A DNA stretch of 64,000 nt. It comes from Plicaturopsis crispa FD-325 SS-3. Taxonomy: Eukaryota; Basidiomycota; Agaricomycetes; Amylocorticiales; Amylocorticiaceae. Under the pieces are notes generated by a model. It searched no databases. It was not told the origin of the DNA and saw only the letters and a program-made list of their open reading frames with translations. The position numbers and the translations under genes were made by a program. Below, piece by piece: positions 33,184 through 45,835 of the stretch. The first letter of the stretch is position 1, and the number at the start of each line of letters is the position of its first letter. The DNA is taken from positions 1,047,263 to 1,111,262 of the forward strand of contig KN832554.1 in assembly GCA_000827205.1 (NCBI GenBank), read 5' to 3'.

Positions 33184-35510
33184 ATGCTCGGAACGCGCAC
33201 GAAACAAGTCTTTTCATACGGCAAACGCGGGCACCGTATCGTCAATGTATCAGAGGACCGCGATCTCGACACGACACGCGCTCCGAATCCAAAGCCTCTG
33301 CCCTTGGTTGCACGAGCGACCAAAACGAAACGCGTATCGCCCGCTAAACATTCCCCCAAAATCGCCTCCAAGAAACGCGCGCGCGTACGGCAGATCCAAG
33401 ATGATGACTCTCCACCGAGGTCGAAGCCAACATCAAAGGCAGCGAGACCAAAACAACCGCCCGCTTGCACGCCTGTACCCACCCCTGCTCGTCGACCTCT
33501 CAGTGCGTTCCACCCCAATATGCCCCACTCACCCGCGGTACACGGTAGCGCCAAGCCGAATCCGAGACCGCGTGCGCCTAGCGGCATGAGAAAGCCGTTC
33601 TCGCCGTTCGTAGACGTCGACATCATCGTGCTCGATGGTGCCGGGCGGCGCGTCAGCCAGGAGAGGCGTGTGTCCAGGACAGACGTGCAGATCAACAGCG
33701 CACGAACGAAAGACGCGTCGGACTCGTCGATGGAGGTTGTGAAACCAGGCAAGAGACCTGCGACGCGAAAGAAAGCGATTGTGATTTCGTCGGACGAGTC
33801 CGGGTCCGAGTCTGACGACACGGAGGTCGACGTCCTCCCGTCGCTGAAGCTAGCTGCGAGGGGCCCGCCGAAGCATAAGCCGCGCCGCCTGCAGGTTGAG
33901 GTCGTCGTACCATCCTTAGCATCGCTACACATAAAGAAACCACCACCGCCGGTTCAGGTCACGCCACCACCCTCTCCCCCCTTGGAACCTCTCCAGCCAT
34001 ATGCCTCATACGACCTCCCCGTACACAAACCCCGCCAGCTGACGCCCATCCGCCGTCGCGGTGTAGGCTCTCACAGCCTTTTCCCGCACCGCGCCTCGCC
34101 GCCCTCGCCCTCTACGCCGACGGACTTTGACTTCGACCTCTCCCTCGATTTGGCGGGCCTCAACATCTCCTCCCCATCCCAACCCGACCTCGCCGCGCCC
34201 GCTCCCCCCGAATATCTCGTCCCGCTGCTGACAGAATGCGGACAGGCCGCACCGCACGAGTTCTCCGCATTCATCGAGACGTTCCCCTTCGACCCCATCG
34301 TCTCGGGCGGCGGGCGCGCGCCAGTGTTCCAGAAGATCGGCGAGGCGTCGTACTCGGAGGTGTTCGGCATCGGCGAGGTCGTCCTAAAGGTCATCCCCCT
34401 GCGGGACGAGCTGTGCGCCGGGACGGACGCAGAGGGCCCGTTCCCGAGCGAGGCGCGCGACGTGCTAAAGGAGCTCATCGTGACGCGGGCGATGGGCGAG
34501 ACATGTGCGGGCGGCGGCTTTGTGCGCTTGCTGCGCGGCTATGTTGTGCGGGGGCGCTATCCGGAGTTGCTGCTCGGGCTTTGGGACGAGTACGCCGCGC
34601 GGAAGGGGAGCGAGGGGATCCGGCCTGGTCAGTGCTCTCACGCTTGATTTGTGGCTGCTCCGTACTGAGTAGCTTGCCTTTAGATACGTTCGGCGTCTCG
34701 CAGACGTACGCTATCATTGTCCTGCCGAACGGCGGGCCGGACCTCGAAGCGTACACGTTCGCGGCGGCGGGCAAGACGGGCTGGCGCCAGGCCAGCAGCC
34801 TCTTCTGGCAAGTCGCGCGCGCGCTCGCGCAGGCGGAGGAGCTCGTCGCGTTCGAGCACCGCGATCTGCACTGGGGCCAGATCCTCGTCAAGAACACCGC
34901 GAGTAAGGGCAAGGCGTCCGGCGATGTGCCGATGGACGATGATGTGCATGGGGTGAGAGCTACTATCATCGACCTGGGGTTGGCGCGCATGGATGCACGC
35001 GGCGGGGGCGGTGTGCACTGGACGCCGTTTGACGAGGAGATTTTTGAGGGCGAGGGCGATTACCAGTTCGATGTGTATCGGATGATGAAGGAGTGGAATA
35101 ACGATGAGTGGGAGGGGTTCAGACCGTTGACTAATGTTATGGTGGGCATTTTGGATTTTTTTCTGTACGCGTATTGTTTCTAACGGCGGCTCATACAGTG
35201 GCTACACTACTTGGCGCAGAAGCTTCTGCACGGCAAACGGCTACGCGTGCCGAGAGCCTCCTCGGCGAAGGCGACTCGATCGACACCCGCGAAGATTGCT
35301 GTGGCAGCGGGCTTCACCGAGCGGGAGTGCTACGAATGCCTCGTTGAAGTTGAAGGTCTCCTTGCCCAGCGTATTGCTTCCGCGGTGAAGAAGCCCGTAG
35401 CACGCAAGGGGAGACGGAAGACTGCACCAGTTGTTTCGAAGGAAGCTGGTGGCCTGGGGAGTGCTGGACAGATAGTTGAGTACGCTATCGGTCGAGGGTG
35501 GATTAGCTGA
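33184..35510 (+). CDS. Haspin-like histone H3 Thr3 kinase
   Basis: Three exons (33184-34627, 34684-35141, 35199-35510) give 737 aa. The N-terminal 370 residues are disordered, basic and Ser/Pro-rich, starting MLGTRTKQVFSYGKRGHRIV, a start seen in other fungal haspins. The atypical kinase domain begins near residue 380 with FQKIGEASYSEVFGIGEVVLKVIP. The catalytic loop is HRDLHWGQILVK (His540-Asp542) and the metal-binding segment IIDLGLARMD (Asp578). The haspin-specific FDEEIFEGEGDYQFDVYRMMK and a C-terminal WLHYLAQKLL complete it. Haspin phosphorylates histone H3 Thr3 in mitosis to help recruit the chromosomal passenger complex. An upstream in-frame extension to 32923 is open but low complexity; the ATG at 33184 is preferred. 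Confidence 0.9.
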
Positions 35511-36018
35511 GGAGGATGTGACTGTACTACGTATGTTATTGAGAGTCGTGTCGTGCATATTGTTGTCCTGTAAATATCATAGTCTGTACACCCTGTTAAA
35601 TCTCAATCGCAAGACAAGAACTTGCAATTCGGTGAAGGTCTCTGAGTCTGAGTCTACACAACGCGACGCGCCATTTATCACGTTGCCGCGACACAACAAC
35701 TTTCTTTGTCGCCGTCACCGTCTCACCACCTACATGGTACGCGAGAACACTACTTACAATACGTTCGTCAACTGTCACTATACTCTGGCAACAATATTGA
35801 GCGAACCTTGTGAGTACCCGGGCCGTAGACCAGTCTAATTGTTCACAAAGGCCGGACCTTTCAAGAACAATACTTCAACGCAGCTGCTTCTGTCTGACAT
35901 GAGGCTCCGAAATCCTACTTAAGCAGCTTTCGTCAAGAAAGGGCTTAAGCAATTCCTGTCATCTTGTCACTCCTGTACATGCCATCCTTCGTGGGCCTGC
36001 CACCGCTCTACCGCGACA
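35511..36018. other. Intergenic, tandem genes
   Basis: 3' flank of haspin and promoter of the TPR/DUF4470 gene. No coding or repeat element was seen. Confidence 0.45.
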
Positions 36019-39000
36019 ATGTCTCATCCCAATTTGAAGGAGGCCGCCACTCTCAAGGAAAAGGGAAACAAGCTGTTCAAAGATGGTCTTCTTTTACAGT
36101 GAGCCACTCGTCAATGCAAACAAAATTATGCGCTGAAAATTTTATCTAGAGCGCAGAAGCTGTACGCTCAGGTACTTGGGGAGCAAACTTTGTGCAGGCA
36201 TACAGCATACTAACGTCAACGGAACAGGCCGAGGCTGTTGCACCCGCCGTTCCTACATATTCGTCAAACCTCAGCGCAGCTCTCTATGAGCAAGGCAAAT
36301 ATTCCGACTGCATCGATGCGCTTCTGCGCTCCTGGAGTGCCCTGCACGCCCCGGATGTTCCGGCTGATGTGGCACTTTCCGACAAGTTGAAGGCGAGAAT
36401 GGCAAAAGCACTCTGCCACGCCGTTCGATCCAAGCAGCGGGACATCAAGGATATCAGTGTTCCCGAAAACATGGAAGGTACCGATTCCTGGTGGGGCGCG
36501 TGGAAGGCGATCAGCAGTGAGGATGCCAGTATTCCCGCAGCTGCAGCTGAGCGAATGAGGAAGCTTCCGATCTTCAAGAGTGCCCCGTACGTGTCTTCCT
36601 AATTACTCCTTCAACTTTGATACTGACCTTGCAATTCAGAGATCCAGTCTTGGAGTATTACATCGTATTTGGTCTTCCTCTCTCCACCTAAATGAATGCT
36701 GACGGGTCTTTCAGTTTGGTCACGATGATGTGATGTCGTTGCTGGATCCTTGGGCTAAAGACGGCCGTGATGCTTTGAAGCTGGCAGACTTGAAGGAAGA
36801 GCGTCTATCAAACCTCTCCTTTTTGTTCGGTGGGATTGGCGATGGTGAGTGCATATCTATCTGAACGAGCGACAGGCAGTTCTGAAGGACTGCAAAGCTC
36901 GACACGCGTACGGCACTTTCATCGACCTTCATCGCCAGACCAATGCTGCCCCAAAGGCGCAGAAGCATAAATTCCAGATGCTGAAAGTGCATCTCACGCT
37001 AGTTGATGTCCAGCCAGCAGCGCTCGCTCGTGACATTCTTATCCTACAGCTACTCAGTGACCTCGCGCATGTCGAGGACGCTGCTGCGCGGGTAGAAATC
37101 AAGGCAACAATATTCTATGTCTTTTGTGCTATTGTAATGCCCGGCTATTGCCATGACAGGTGCGTACACCGGTACATACAGCAACTTGTCTGCACTCTAA
37201 CACCGCACTCCAGGGTCTTGAATACTGCGCGTGAACTTTGCGAAAAAATATGCAAGCCCGTGCCCGATGTTCCTGCATGGCTGCATGTCGACGCTGAGAG
37301 CGTCCCCGCCATCGCGAAAATTCTTCGTTACTGGTCTTCTCCCCTCCGACCAACAACTACCCAAGCACTGGAACTACACGCGGCTGTCTTCAATGAAGGC
37401 GTTCGTGACGCCCTCTTCCCTGAAATGATGTGGTACATCCATGCGAAGGTCCTTTTGCCGCCCCGTGAATTGCTCGGAAGACATCCTGGATTCGATTCAG
37501 GTTCCCGGGGAAAGCGAGTACACAGCGGTCGGGACCAACATATCAGGAGAACCTGGAAACCGAATCCTACACTATTTGTGAGGAGACGTCCCATTCACTG
37601 ATGCTGCCCACATGCACTGACGCGTATGAACACAGGATGGGGACGCGACCGAGCATCCGTTGCTTTCGTACAAGGGATTTCCTCCCCTTAGGCAGAACCC
37701 GTTGGAGATCCCTGGCGTCCTCGCAGATTTTCTGAAGCGTTCCCATCGTACTGACCCCGGGGACGAATCTCCCGCTTTTTTCTTTACTTCCCAGTTTTTC
37801 GATGCCGTGGCCGACGCTTTGGAGGACTTGAAAGACAGAGTTTGCATCGAGATCGTACACGCAGAAAACACGAAACTACTCTCAAACCTCAAAGCAAGCG
37901 CGCGAAAAGGACGCCCAGAGCACTTCCCGAAAGAGTACACGAAGATATGGACGAGTAATGTGCCGTGAGTGTATTAGACACTGCCGTTGGTTTTAGACTG
38001 ATGTGGTATGTCGAGACAGCGATTACACGAATGGTATTGTCAACACAATCGTATACTCTGCGTCGGGCCTTCAAGATGTCCCTCAGGCAGCGGTAGCGTC
38101 GAACTGCCTGTATAATACGTTCGCATTTACCTCTAACGATGATTTTTGTCATAAGTGAGCTTCTCATCTTTGCTCGCTACAGTTCCAATGCTCACTTATA
38201 TCCTTAGCTACACTTTACTACGGGTAGCCGACGTCCCCCGCTTCCTCGGCTGTCGCTTCCTCCGCACCGACGATCTCACCGACTTAACTGTCCTCGCACC
38301 TTTGACCCATCCTATCCCTCTGACGAAGCTCGCTTCTCGTTTCCAGCTCACAACCTGGCTCACCCGTGTTCTTTTTGGTATATTGATCAATGGCAACCCC
38401 TTCCCACTGCCCCGACGGGTAGACCTTCCCAATAACCTAGCTGCTCTCTTCACCGGCCTTCTCCCGTACCTCCACAAGATAGGGTTTCCTTCGCACTGGC
38501 TTAGCGACTGGGTGCAGGCGGTCCTGGATGACAGTATCGTCACGGACATCGAGGCTTACACCGGACGGCTTCCCATCCCCGCTGCCTCGGCTGCGAACAC
38601 GAAACCGGCGCCGAGGAGGGTCCATCTTTCCGCCTGGCATGCTGACATCGAAGCCATCCTTGCGCGCACTCGCCAGGCGCTGCCGTTTGCCCTGCTTTTG
38701 CGGCCTGATTTCCCTGCACTAAGCGACATCGCTGCCTACAGGGTGACTGGTGCAGCGGCCATCGACCTCCGTCAACACAAGTACTACGATGTCTACAAGG
38801 ATCTTGCTTCGCCCACCGTGCGCGTCGTGCAGCTCATGTTCTACAAACCTGTTCCGAAGGAATGGGACGTGGAGCATCTTGCGCATCAGCCCGGGCTCAT
38901 CCTGGAGGGAGAGGCGAACGCGGAAGATGGGCAGGTTCAGGTCGTGCTGAGCACGGAGAACGTGGATCTCGCGGCTGGCGTGATAGAGTGGAGAATGGAT

Positions 39001-39170
39001 CGGAGGAGGGTGGCCCGCATGAAGGCGGAGGGGTGGGAGATGGCTGCGTGTCGTACGGACATCTTGGTCGCATGTGAGTCGGCATTCCGAACGCTTATTC
39101 TGCATTGCTCGACCTGACTGATTTTGCAGCGACTGTCCCGAAGAAGGCTGATGAGTGGGTTGAGGTGTGA
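36019..39170 (+). CDS. TPR and DUF4470 domain protein
   Basis: At least ten exons. The first are 36019-36098, 36150-36171 (22 bases), 36228-36586 and 36640-36664 (25 bases); the last ends at 39170. The N-terminus MSHPNLKEAATLKEKGNKLF and the following AEAVAPAVPTYSSNLSAALYEQGKYSDCIDALL are TPR helices. SFLFGGIGDARHAYGTFIDLHRQ is the DUF4470 hallmark. DUF4470 is often found in fungal proteins related to the mitochondrial splicing suppressor MSS51 and in MYND-type proteins. The C-terminal third has a further helical region with LLPYLHKIGFPSHWLSDWVQ and RVVQLMFYKPVPKEW and no clear MYND finger. Function is unknown. The frame stays open across all inferred junctions I checked. Confidence 0.75.
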
Positions 39171-39638
39171 TAAGGTGATGACTTGATGTCACGGTCTAGC
39201 CATTGTAAGTACAACTCGCAGGCTGACATTCAGACTGAGATGGGGATGGGAGGCCTGTGTCTTTACTGTATTTTGGATAATAAATGACGGTATTGTAGCG
39301 CTATCCAAAGGAGTTGTTACATAGTAGTGAATGCAGCTGTTTTCCAACCGTTCAATTCGCTATGACTGCCAGGGCTTTCGGACCGACTCGCGGAACGCAC
39401 GCGAGAACATGCTCTGAACATGCTCATAGAATCGTAGTACTTCGAGTACCCTCGGCATCCAACTTCCTTCCTTCCCCGCTATACATTTCACTATATCGCT
39501 GGACTCTGCAGGACATCTTAAAGTTAAAGGCATCGGACCGCAAGAGCTCAGAGAACTTGAATCAGCGATAGTGCACAATAAACGTGCGCGCGCCTCTTGA
39601 CCTGCTACCACGACTTGACCACGACTCCTGGCGCAACG
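39171..39638. other. Intergenic, tandem genes
   Basis: Space between the DUF4470 and snurportin genes. Nothing recognised. Confidence 0.45.
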
Positions 39639-41280
39639 ATGCACGCGAATAGAAAGGCGTCGTTTAAGACGCCGCCTACCACTATCACAGATAAACTTGT
39701 GTCACAAGAGGCTCGACGATGTAAAGTATGTTCAGGTTCCGTGTCTCGATGAACGTGTTTCTCTACCGGATTTGACGCTGTAGTAGGCACTCGAAGTGCA
39801 GAAAAAGGCGCGTTTCTTTGCTTACTTTCCAGTGAATACTTAGCTGACAAAACTTGGGGTATAGAAGCGCGCACAGCGAGTAGATGCATCGCGACAGCTT
39901 GACTTTTTCGCCGATCTTAATCTAGGACCATCGGACGATGAAGTAGATAATGGCGCAGACGACCATGGCGCCGTCCAAGGCGTCGCACTCTTCGCACCCA
40001 TGCTCGGATCGGGAAGTACATCCACTCAAGCTGAGAAACCTACCGCGCCTACTCCCGAGCCCAAAGAAAATAAGAAACGATCGCGCAATAAGCGCAAATC
40101 GCGGGCTGCTCGTAACGACAAGCCTACGAAATGGGCAGACAAATGCATGTACGCAGAGTTGCTAGAGATGAACGACGATGATGCGTGGTCGTATGGCGGC
40201 ACCGATGGGCTGCCAGCAGACCTGGAGACCGGTTTTGTTGCCGTTGGACCTGTACCTGTGGGCAAACGCTGCCTTGCAGTAACGCATCAATCTTCGGGAC
40301 TGGGTGGTGTCGGTACGTTCTACTTTTGCGCATGCATGGTGTGCATACTCCAACATGTCTTAGTGCCTAATACGACCCTGCGATCGCGCGTCCTTGGAAA
40401 ATCCCTATTGGCGCGGTTTCCGTCGTGGCTGCCCCCGTTAACTATCTTGGATTGCATCCTGGATTCCAACTGGAAGGATAATGGGATATTGCATGTACTC
40501 GATGTTCTGCAGTGGAAGGGCCAGGACGTAGGTAAGAATTTACACGGTCTCCTGCAACGATACACGCAGTCACTGATGAAATCTAGGCGATTGTGAGACC
40601 GCATTTAGGTGTGTACACTGTCCATTATCATGGCACTTCGATTAACAATGTACCCAGGTTTTGGTGGCGAGACACGCGGCTGGCGGAGCTACCACGGTCT
40701 CCTCCGCCCCCCGCATCTGCGCCTCTGACCTCGTCCCCATCGCCCACTATAGACTCATCAGCAATATCCAACCATTATCAATTTCCATACCCAACGACCT
40801 TCGTTGCGATACCCTACCATTCGGACACGAGTCTCGCCGTCCTCTCTGCACACATCATCCCGCTCGCGCGCAGCTCGCGTTCTATACCTGTCGATGTTCC
40901 ATTCAACGCGCAGCTTGCATCAGCTACGGACAGCGGAAGCACAATGGACATGGACACTGCTGCAGCGTCTGCCGGCCTTGCTTCGGTGCACGCTCAAGTT
41001 GGCTCCGACGGGCTGCTTTTGTATGTCTCACAGGCAAGCTACGAGCCCGGGACCAGTCCGCTCAGCAGCTGGATCCCGATCGTCGCGTACAGCACAGAGG
41101 ACACACAAGGCATAGAACATCAGGAAGGGCCCTTAGATAAATTTGAGCGGTACGTTGGCATTCATTGGCGCATGGGGCTGTAACGACATTGATATTTTCA
41201 ATCTATATAGGCTTGTAAACAGGCGAATTGCTCATGGCCCGAGCAGTAACGATAGGGAGGTAGAAATGGACACAGAATGA
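39639..41280 (+). CDS. Snurportin-1
   Basis: Multi-exon. The N-terminal part resembles an importin-beta-binding domain (SQEARRCK, then ALEVQKKAR, then RQLDFFADLNLGPSDD). A basic linker with KKRSRNKRKSRAARNDK leads to the cap-binding domain: WADKCMYAELLEMNDDD, GPVPVGKRCLAVT, TLRSRVLGKSLLARFPSWLP, ILDCILD, VLDVLQWKGQDVGDCETAFR, FWWRDTRLAELP and DGLLLYVSQASYEPGTSPLS. Snurportin binds the trimethylguanosine cap of U snRNPs and couples them to importin beta for nuclear import. A Ser/Pro-rich insert lies inside the cap-binding domain. Exons 1-3 are small, so the splice sites within the first 250 bases are the least certain; the last exon codes LVNRRIAHGPSS and ends at 41280. Confidence 0.88.
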
Positions 41281-41583
41281 TGAGGACGTTTTTGTTGTAT
41301 GTCTTGAGGGCGGCGCTATACATACCCTCTATATCTTGGTCAGACTACAAACACTCGTGAGTGCTCGAAAGAACATGGGTTTACTACATGGAAGGCGGTC
41401 AATGGTAATACAAGTGCAAGAACGGCCGTGGCGGCAGAGCGCGCGGCGTCGCGTACTTCACTGAACTCTTCCGATCTCCAACTCGGACTCATGTTCGTTC
41501 TGAACTCTGTCCTGCAATTTACAACATCGATATCTACACGTCGGTCGCCCTATTCTTGACTCTCCGCGCGCGTTTTTCTCCCA
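41281..41583. other. Intergenic, tandem genes
   Basis: Promoter of PSF2. Nothing specific recognised. Confidence 0.4.
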
Positions 41584-42337
41584 ATGGCACTTCCCCATTC
41601 CCTTCGTTCCTCTGTGACGCCCCCAGAACTTGAATTAGTGGCATCCGAAACGCTCATCGAGATAATACCGCTCATCTCGATGGAAAAGACCGCATTTATT
41701 TCCGGCGCTTATGGGCCCCTTCGTCCGCCTTCAAAAGCAAAGATACCCCTCTGGATGGCCGTAAACCTGAAGCTAAAAAAAAAGTGCCACATCGTCGCGC
41801 CAGACTGGCTGTCCGTGGGTGAGCGCGTCGCGTACTTTAAATACGCGTCGATACTGAGCAAGACCGCGTAGATTTTCTCCAGGATCGTCTTAATCGCGAG
41901 ACATCGAAGCTAGATTTCAGTGAGCTGCCGTTTCGGTTTGCAGAGATCGCAAAGGTCGTGCTGGACATGTACGCTCTTCTCGTGTGCCCTACGTCAAACG
42001 CCCTATTGACCATCGCGTGCATTCGCGATGCAGCGCCTCGGACGACCTTCAGAACCCAGACAAGATCCGCTCGCTCCTCAAGGATCTTCGCGAGGCTCGT
42101 CAGGCGAAGAGCAGAGACGGTCTCAGCCAGTTGGACCACAGCGAGCTAAGTGTGCGTTTCTGCATGTTAACAGAAGAATGGCATCTAGCTCACGCACGCA
42201 TGCAATAGCTGCCTAACCTCTGCTCGATGGAGATCAACGAGATTCGGCCATTCTTTGTACGAGCCATGGGCGTCTTTACACATCTGGTCAAAGAACCCGT
42301 CGCCGATCCCACAAATGCACCGTACCCTGACTATTGA
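41584..42337 (+). CDS. PSF2: GINS complex subunit Psf2
   Basis: Four exons (41584-41818, 41872-41968, 42034-42151, 42209-42337) give 192 aa, the usual size. Signature segments are PELELVASETLIEIIPLISM, SGAYGPLRPPSKAKIPLWMA, VNLKLKKKCHIVAPDWLSV, DFLQDRL, DFSELPFRFAEIAKVVLDIA and KIRSLLKDLREARQAKSRDGL. With Sld5, Psf1 and Psf3, Psf2 forms the GINS tetramer, part of the CMG replicative helicase, and acts in replication initiation and fork progression in the nucleus. The protein ends soon after EINEIRPFFVRAMG, as in other fungi. Confidence 0.95.
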
Positions 42338-42671
42338 GCGGCAACGTTGCTCGTGCCCGTAGCATCAGGTCGGTCACTCTGTGCGTATGTCGTTTCATAT
42401 GTCGCTGCATTCGGCATGTAGAATAATTGCTCCCCCTAGCCCAGGCACACCGCACTCGACGAAGTGCTCTCGACGCCATAGGTGTCCCACCAAGCACCGA
42501 TTGGGAGTCGTGCACAGGAAGCACCACCCAGGCTTCATTCGCATTCGGAGCAACTATGTATCCCCAACGTACGTAGGTGTACATTGTTTTTACTTACATT
42601 ACCTATTGGTGTCGCTGTGTTGTTGTCCGTGTATCAAACCAGTGTAGTTCCGTGTCCGTGTAATAGTATCC
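42338..42671. other. Convergent intergenic region
   Basis: 3' flanks of PSF2 (plus) and the Yvc1-like gene (minus). Nothing recognised. Confidence 0.4.
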
Positions 42672-45609
42672 CTAGATTTTTCCCGACTCCTCGAGCCTCC
42701 GCGTCAAGACTTCCACCATACCGCGCAACTCCCGCACCTCCTTCAAGATGGTTGCTTCGCTCGACTGCACCGCGAACACAGAAATGTCAGAATCAAGCCT
42801 CATGAACGAACGGGATCTCTAGCAACGCACCTGTTCCGTATTCGGGAACACCTTCACGAGCTCTGCAAACGGCACTCGGCTGATCTTCAGGTGGTGCTCC
42901 GTATCCGAGACATCGGGATCCCTGTCCGCGGGATCGTCCCCGTCGTCCTCATCTGCGCCGCGGAACCAGCTCCGCATCCAGGTACCCGACCGCGAGCTTG
43001 GCGACCGGACGGTGACCTCGAACAGGGCGATGCTCGCGACGGGCAGGAAAAAGACGATGGTCATCACGTAGCGGTTGAGCTACGTAGGGGTGAAAAAGTG
43101 AGTGGGAGGCCGCACTAACTGACGGTGGTGAGGGAGAACGTACTGCTGCATATGCTTTTTGAGACAGCGACACCTTTGGGATGATCCTGCGAGGAAGGTC
43201 GCGCTCAACTACGGATTACGGAGGATGGGAGACGATAGTTACTCGAATGGTGCGACCAAGAATAGCTCTAGGAGGTTGAACGGTGCAGGGTAGACGTATT
43301 CGTCGGGCGCCCTGATCATGCCAACCGTCTTGCTCGCGAAGAATGCAAGGTATTCAGCTTCTGCGTCGTCAATGACCTGTCGCAATAAACCGAGGACTTC
43401 AGACACTGGGCAGTTATGAAGGTGGGAGATGGGAGACTGACGTCGGAGTAGGCCGAAGAAAACAAAGAGATGAGGACGTTCAGCAGGATAACAGCAGTTA
43501 CGACGTTCCAGCTGGCTCAGTACAGGTTAGGTCACCTCAAACGACGAAAGTTTGCGCTCAACTGACAAGTAGTAGAGTGTAAGCCCAGCAGGACTAGTAG
43601 CGAACTTGTCATAATTCGGGGACCTATTCCACCGCTGGTCAGCAAATTTAAGCAGCGGTAGAAGTTCGAGGACACTAACTGGAGGAGGGCCTGCACGAGT
43701 ACGTTGACCACGACGGACGGACTTTCTGTCTCGCCATCGGCAGCATCAAGTGCGTACAGGCCTTGGAAGAAACCAAGCCCTAGCACCGACAGAAGCTTTG
43801 CCGGGTGTCAATACCACACCATTGAAAAAGTCGGAGGGCCATGTACATACCGCGAAGAAAATGCCAGATTCTTGTAACATCCTAGCCACGCATATCGTCA
43901 TAGTCCCGACGTATTTGTAGCCGTCAAACACCGTCACCAGCTCTACGGAGGTTCAGCTGTTAGAATGCGCGCATGCCACTACCGTTCGACTCACTCATCC
44001 TATGCATGATCAAATTAGAACACCCATAGGGAATGCCACAAGGTCTGGGTAAGCACGCACCAAATCAAAGGGGAGACAAAACTGAGAACTTGGAAACTTT
44101 TAAGCCGGACTACGGCCATCCTGTCCTGGTTTGCGCCGAGTCCAATCATACGAAGCACGAAGGCAGTCGCGAGGAGGGAGTCGGTCATGAAAGACACAAT
44201 GTCCCAAAATCCGAAGGCCCGCCAGGTTACGAAGCGGAATAACTTGTACCACTGAAAGCGATACGGTTATTATGGTAGGTGCGCATGGGCCAGAGCCTTG
44301 ACACTAACTTTAATGATGTCTAGAAGAAGTAACGTAGGTAAGGTGTAGTCTCACGATATTCAGGGCCTCACGTACCTTCAATGCAGAACGCCAGTGCTAG
44401 CACATACAGGACAATTTCCCATACATCGACAGAAATGTGGTTCGGGTCCATTTTGTCCAGTGGCTCTCGTACTGTGATGAGGACCTCAGTATAAGAATTC
44501 GAAGAGAAAGATCTAGAGATACAGACCTGACTGAGAATACACAACAAGAAATATAAACCATACAACAATCCTATAGAAATTTTGATACCTGCACACGTCC
44601 TTCAGTGGGCGGTTTATATACGGGGAAGTAACGACTGCTGACCGAGGAACAGATAACCGAGATGGATCGAGGTGACCCCAGAATCCTGGGTCCCGCTCAT
44701 CATCGTAGTGTACATCTACGAACGGTCCTATCAGACAGGGTGCTTCAAAAGAATGAAAGTCAGCACTTGCAGTCAATGTCGTGATTGTCGTTATTTTTCT
44801 GGATCAAGTCCCCGTTCCAAAGCTTGATTACGACTAGAAGTATTTTGCGTTAGGAATAAATCAAAGGAGCTCATACAAAGAGACTGACCGTCTTGAGCTT
44901 CGGTGGAAGATAAAAAGATAGTGCTGGATGCTCGCCTTTAGATGCATTTGCGTTGCGTCATGCAGAGAACGCGTACCAATGGGAGTCAATAGCAAGTTCA
45001 AGCGCGCTCGCCATGTCGCTTTCGTTTCCATCGGCCTCGACGTGTTTGAAACGCGTTGACATGAGAGACATAAGTCTATCCGGCGGAGCCAGGTGCACAA
45101 TCCTGCGGGCTAGCACCTCGCATGCAATAGCTGATTTCTCGTGTCAGTATCAGAAAGCGGGTATGGACTATTTCCCGTACCTCGACCATAGTTCTCATCA
45201 TAATCTGCCGCATTATGGTTGGCATCCCATATAAAACCCGCGCGGGTGCGGAGGAGGCAGTAAGGTAGCTACACATGCTAGTGAGTACGAATATATGACA
45301 TTGATTTTTCTTGACTCACAGCCTCAACAAAGTCTCCAGCGGCAGCCCGGTACGCAGAAATCACTTGAGGCGTTATAATCCTCGAGGTAGGCTCGCTAAT
45401 GGATGCAGGGTCCACTTCAACCGGCAGCAGGGTCAGAGTCAAAGCACGCAAGCGCTTCACGAGCTCTAGCGCGCTTTACCAGATTAGCACCATTCAAAAG
45501 AAATGAAAAACATGGCGGGCGTACTTGACAAGGTGTCCGGAGAAGCCTTTATCGACTTCACCGAGAGCAAGGAGGCTTGCTCTTCATCTGCGTCTCCGTT
45601 CTGCGACAT
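42672..45609 (-). CDS. YVC1: Yvc1-type vacuolar TRP cation channel
   Basis: Many short exons. The start MSQNGDADEEQASLLS at 45609 is followed by a cytosolic N-domain with ALELVKRLRALTLTLLPVEV and ACEVLARRIVHLAPPDRLMS, then STRFKHVEADGN. The membrane core has NFYRIVVWFIFLVVYSQS, VWEIVLYVLALAFC, LKSFQVLSFVSPLIW and GTMTICVARMLQESGIFFA, then the pore-end LGLGFFQGLYALDAADG. The C-terminal tail is acidic (DEDDGDDPADRD) and ends in a coiled coil (ATILKEVRELRGMVEVLTRR). Yeast Yvc1 is a calcium- and stretch-activated channel that releases vacuolar calcium. The order and segments match basidiomycete Yvc1 homologues. It shares a 226-base divergent promoter with ARPC3. Confidence 0.85.
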
Positions 45610-45835
45610 TATGGCAGGGCTGCAGATAAAAATCGCTTAGAATAGGGCGGTACAAGGTCAAGCCAGGTTTCGACGAGGCGAAAACTGGACTCCGAGTCCG
45701 CCGCGCGCAGGCACGAATGACGAGGTTCGCGACGAGGACGCGTCTCTCGAAATGGAAATGCCCCTGAATGTTACCTGGCGCTGCGCTTGCAACAGAATTA
45801 CAGACCTTGTCTGCATTCCTTTTCTATCCTCTGCG

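Noticed and set aside
33018-33932. 304-codon minus-strand open frame
   Set aside because: Antisense to the disordered N-terminal part of haspin; the GC-rich sequence keeps several frames open and no domain is seen.
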